A stretch of DNA of 64,000 nucleotides from Streptomyces blattellae (lineage in GTDB: Bacteria; Actinomycetota; Actinomycetes; Streptomycetales; Streptomycetaceae), in NCBI RefSeq assembly GCF_009709555.1, contig NZ_WJBG01000112.1, positions 62,001 to 126,000 on the forward strand. The letters run 5' to 3'. The notes beneath the pieces were generated by a model. It worked only from the letters and a program-made list of their open reading frames with translations. It ran no database searches and was not told where the DNA came from. This document shows, piece after piece, positions 61,943 through 64,000 of this stretch (position 1 is its first letter; the number at the start of each line of letters is the position of its first letter). The position numbers and the translations under genes were made by a program.

Positions 61943-62391
61943 GTGACCGGCCGGTACCGGGCCCGCGAGCCTAGCGAGCAGGGTGTTCGAGCCTGGCTCG
62001 CCCGGCCCGAGTACCGGCACAGCGTCCGGATGCTGGAGGAGCGCCGGGCCCAGGTCGAAGACGCGCTGTTCGGCCCGCCGCCGCTGGCATCTGCGCTGCT
62101 CGTCGAGGATGAGACCGGGGCATTGTCGGACTCGCCGCCTACTCGTTCCTCTGGCCGGCCGCCGGCTCCTCGCACTCCCTGTTCCTCAAGGAGCTGTACG
62201 TCCGTGGCACGCTCCGACGGCAGGGCATCGGTGCCCGCCTCATGGACGAACTCCGTGCCATCGCCGTGGTGCGCCCCGGGTGCAGCCGCGTGGAGTGGAT
62301 GACCGACAGCGACAACCCGGGCGCACGGGCCTTCTACAAGTCACTCGGGTTCGCCGAGTTCGACGGGAAGATCGTCTATCGGGTCGACCAG
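61943..62391 (+). pseudogene. GNAT acetyltransferase, frameshifted
   Basis: The first part (HSVRMLEERRAQVEDALFGP, PPLASALLVEDETG) and the second part (GIVGLAAYSFLWPAAGSSHS, FLKELYVRGTLRRQGIGARL, GARAFYKSLGFAEFDGKIVY) lie in different frames. They join if one G is added to the run at 62117-62120. The acetyl-CoA loop RRQGIGA is intact in the second frame. No normal stop follows YRVDQ, so the 3' end also looks damaged. Confidence 0.7.
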
Positions 62392-62542
62392 CAACAGCGT
62401 TGCACGACGTGGGACTCGGCCGTCGGCAGGGCCACCCATCTCCTGTCATCAAAGGTTCATCGGACACTTATGCATGGTGCCTACGGTGCCATGCACCGGC
62501 ATGGCCGCAGACGGCCTGGAGTTGGACGATGGGGGAGAACCG

Positions 62543-63541
62543 ATGATCGGGATGGAATTCCGCAGCGAGGATGTGCCTGCGGAGTTACGGTTCGAGCGCT
62601 GGCGGGAGCTCATCGGCCGGACACACGCACCCAGCGAGATGAGCGGCGGCCACACGACCGATTTCCGGGCGTCCATGGTCCTGTTGGACCTCGGTGCCGT
62701 TCGTGCGTGGACCGCGACGTTCCGGGCGGTGGGCTATCGCCGGACGCCCAGGCTGATCAGGCAGTCCGATCCGGAGCTGTGTCACGTCACCGTCCTGCGG
62801 CAGGGATCCGTGGCCGTTGACCAGGCCGGTCATCAGGCGATGTGCACGGAGCACGATCTGTTCGTCATCGACACCTCACAGCCCTACCACTGCCAGGCGC
62901 TCGACGGACCGCAGCCGGTGAACGGGGTGAGCCTCGAAGTGCCCAAGGCACTCCTGGACATGCGCACACAGGGGCTGGAAAGACTGGCGGGACGCCGGAT
63001 AGCGGGCCGGGAGGGAACGGGCGCCCTGCTGACACAGTTCCTCAACCGCCTGATCGCGGACCGGCACATCCTTCATCCGGCCGATGGCCCTCGACTGGGC
63101 ACCGTCGCCGTGGACTTACTGTCCGCGGTGTTGGCCCACGAACTGAACGCAGAAGAAGTGCTCGCCCCGGAAACCCGCCAGCGGACGCTGATCCTGCGCA
63201 TCCAGGCGTTCATCCAGCGACACCTGGCAGAACCAGAGCTTTCGCCTCGCACCATCGCCGAGGCGCACCACATCTCCCTCAGCTACCTGCACCGCCTTTT
63301 CCGCGCCACCGGTACCACTGTCTCCTGCTGGATCCGCGGACAGCGCCTGGAACGCGCCCGCGGGGACCTCGCCGATCCCGCCCTGCGGCATGTCCCCGCC
63401 TGCCACATCGGTGCCCGGGTGGGTTTCGCCTACCCCGAGGTGTTCCACCGGGCCTTCCGCTCCGCTTATGGCCTCACTCCTGGCGACTACCGCCACGAGG
63501 TATTCACCTCACCGCCGTTCCGCGCCCCGGAGCCGGAGTAG
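62543..63541 (+). CDS. AraC-family transcriptional regulator
   Basis: A 332-residue activator. The N-terminal half is an AraC_binding_2-type domain (FERWRELIGRTHAPSEM, CHVTVLRQGSVAVDQAGHQA). The C-terminal AraC HTH pair (about 225-325) has ELSPRTIAEAHHISLSYLHR and ARVGFAYPEVFHRAFRSAYG, ending GLTPGDYR. The ATG at 62543 follows GGGGGAG. The target may be the secreted-protein gene downstream, but that is inference. Confidence 0.9.
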   Translation: MIGMEFRSEDVPAELRFERWRELIGRTHAPSEMSGGHTTDFRASMVLLDLGAVRAWTATFRAVGYRRTPRLIRQSDPELCHVTVLRQGSVAVDQAGHQAMCTEHDLFVIDTSQPYHCQALDGPQPVNGVSLEVPKALLDMRTQGLERLAGRRIAGREGTGALLTQFLNRLIADRHILHPADGPRLGTVAVDLLSAVLAHELNAEEVLAPETRQRTLILRIQAFIQRHLAEPELSPRTIAEAHHISLSYLHRLFRATGTTVSCWIRGQRLERARGDLADPALRHVPACHIGARVGFAYPEVFHRAFRSAYGLTPGDYRHEVFTSPPFRAPEPE

Positions 63542-63718
63542 ACGGCCGGTCAAGGAACCGTGTCCGCCGCGTCAATGACCCTCTCGCGCCCCTGCCACCA
63601 CTCTGGAACAGAGGCTCCGGGCAGCCACCGCACGTCCCGGCACCTCGAACGGTCGGCACCTCACGACAGGAGGAAGCCGATGCCCACCGGCATTCATCCA
63701 CAACAACGAGGGACATCC

Positions 63719-64000
63719 ATGATGGTGAAGCGCGCACTCCGCGCCACGGGCGTACTGGCGGCTGCGGCAGTGACCACCCTGGCCATGGCCACCAGCGCCC
63801 AGGCGGCGGACCACAGGCTGGAGACCGCCGACGGCGGCGAAAAGGGCGGCAGCATCGAGTTCACCCGCGCCGGGGACAGGCTGGAGGTCTGTGACGAGGA
63901 CAACGACGGCTGGCGTGCCATCGCCTACGTCATCAACCCCGACGGGAGCGAGCGCTACCGGCTCCCCGCCAGCGGGGAGGGCAACTGCAACGTCAGGGGC
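63719..64000 (+). CDS. Small secreted protein, truncated by the window edge
   Basis: An open frame runs off the window end. A clear Sec signal peptide (VKRALRATGVLAAAAVTTLA, cleavage after AQA) is followed by a mature acidic sequence with two cysteines so far (EVCDEDNDGW, EGNCNVRG), resembling small Streptomyces secreted proteins of unknown role. Two ATGs (63719, 63722) are possible starts; GAGGG lies about 7 nt upstream. Only 94 codons are visible. Confidence 0.75.
   Translation, partial: MMVKRALRATGVLAAAAVTTLAMATSAQAADHRLETADGGEKGGSIEFTRAGDRLEVCDEDNDGWRAIAYVINPDGSERYRLPASGEGNCNVRG

Overview
The window is chromosomal DNA of a high-GC actinomycete, almost certainly a Streptomyces. It has GTG starts, an SsgA-like sporulation protein, a NagE/NagF PTS flanked by DasR-type (dre) sites, an LAXTG sortase substrate, HTH-DUF5753/DUF397 gene sets and Streptomyces-type extragenic repeats. 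The gene order pncB-clpS-DUF2017-mec-cysO-cysM ... MBL phosphodiesterase-rph-rdgB matches the conserved actinobacterial order known from Mycobacterium (Rv1330c-Rv1341). Family assignments come from recognising protein sequence by eye; no database search was run.

Layout. 0-9.3 kb: TPR protein, FAD-linked oxidase, SsgG-like protein, two RDD membrane proteins and a large secreted M6 metalloprotease. 9.4-16.9 kb: NAD salvage (pncA, pncB), N-end-rule adaptor clpS, DUF2017, an amino-acid permease and the sulfur-carrier cysteine pathway (mec, a 31-codon leader peptide, cysO, cysM). 16.9-22.2 kb: an accessory island that interrupts the conserved order, holding a membrane-anchored PemK-like protein, a Uma2-family protein, a WhiJ/AbaA-type regulator set and three decayed genes (SLATT effector, PNPOx fragment, NACHT-FGE sulfatase). 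22.6-29.4 kb: core genes again (MBL phosphodiesterase, nagE2/nagF, rph, lipoprotein, rdgB, tRNA-Leu, bcp, DUF3618, GroES-like). 29.4-35.9 kb: a class A PBP, a three-gene ABC-2 exporter and a DUF1707 gene broken by an in-frame stop. 36-49.6 kb: secreted and metabolic genes (SGNH lipase, DUF445, LAXTG alginate lyase, GH27, hydrolases, IMPase, TmrB-like kinase, DedA).

50.2-63.5 kb is a second accessory island: a CmlR-type chloramphenicol exporter, nested IS481/IS3/IS30 remnants, a second HTH-DUF5753/DUF397/ATPase set, and a gene block 56.1-61.8 kb. The block encodes a winged-helix/zinc protein, a ParB-like protein, a SNF2-type helicase, a Vsr-like endonuclease and, convergently, a 5-methylcytosine methyltransferase. 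It is the best candidate for an uncharacterised DNA-modification or anti-phage system here. The window ends inside a small secreted-protein gene.

A window-wide oddity is short tandem duplication (9-29 bp) at gene ends. In at least five genes (clpS, cysM, the groES-like gene, the IMPase, the DUF4037 gene) the duplicated unit contains the stop codon, and other copies form start-codon arrays or protein tails.
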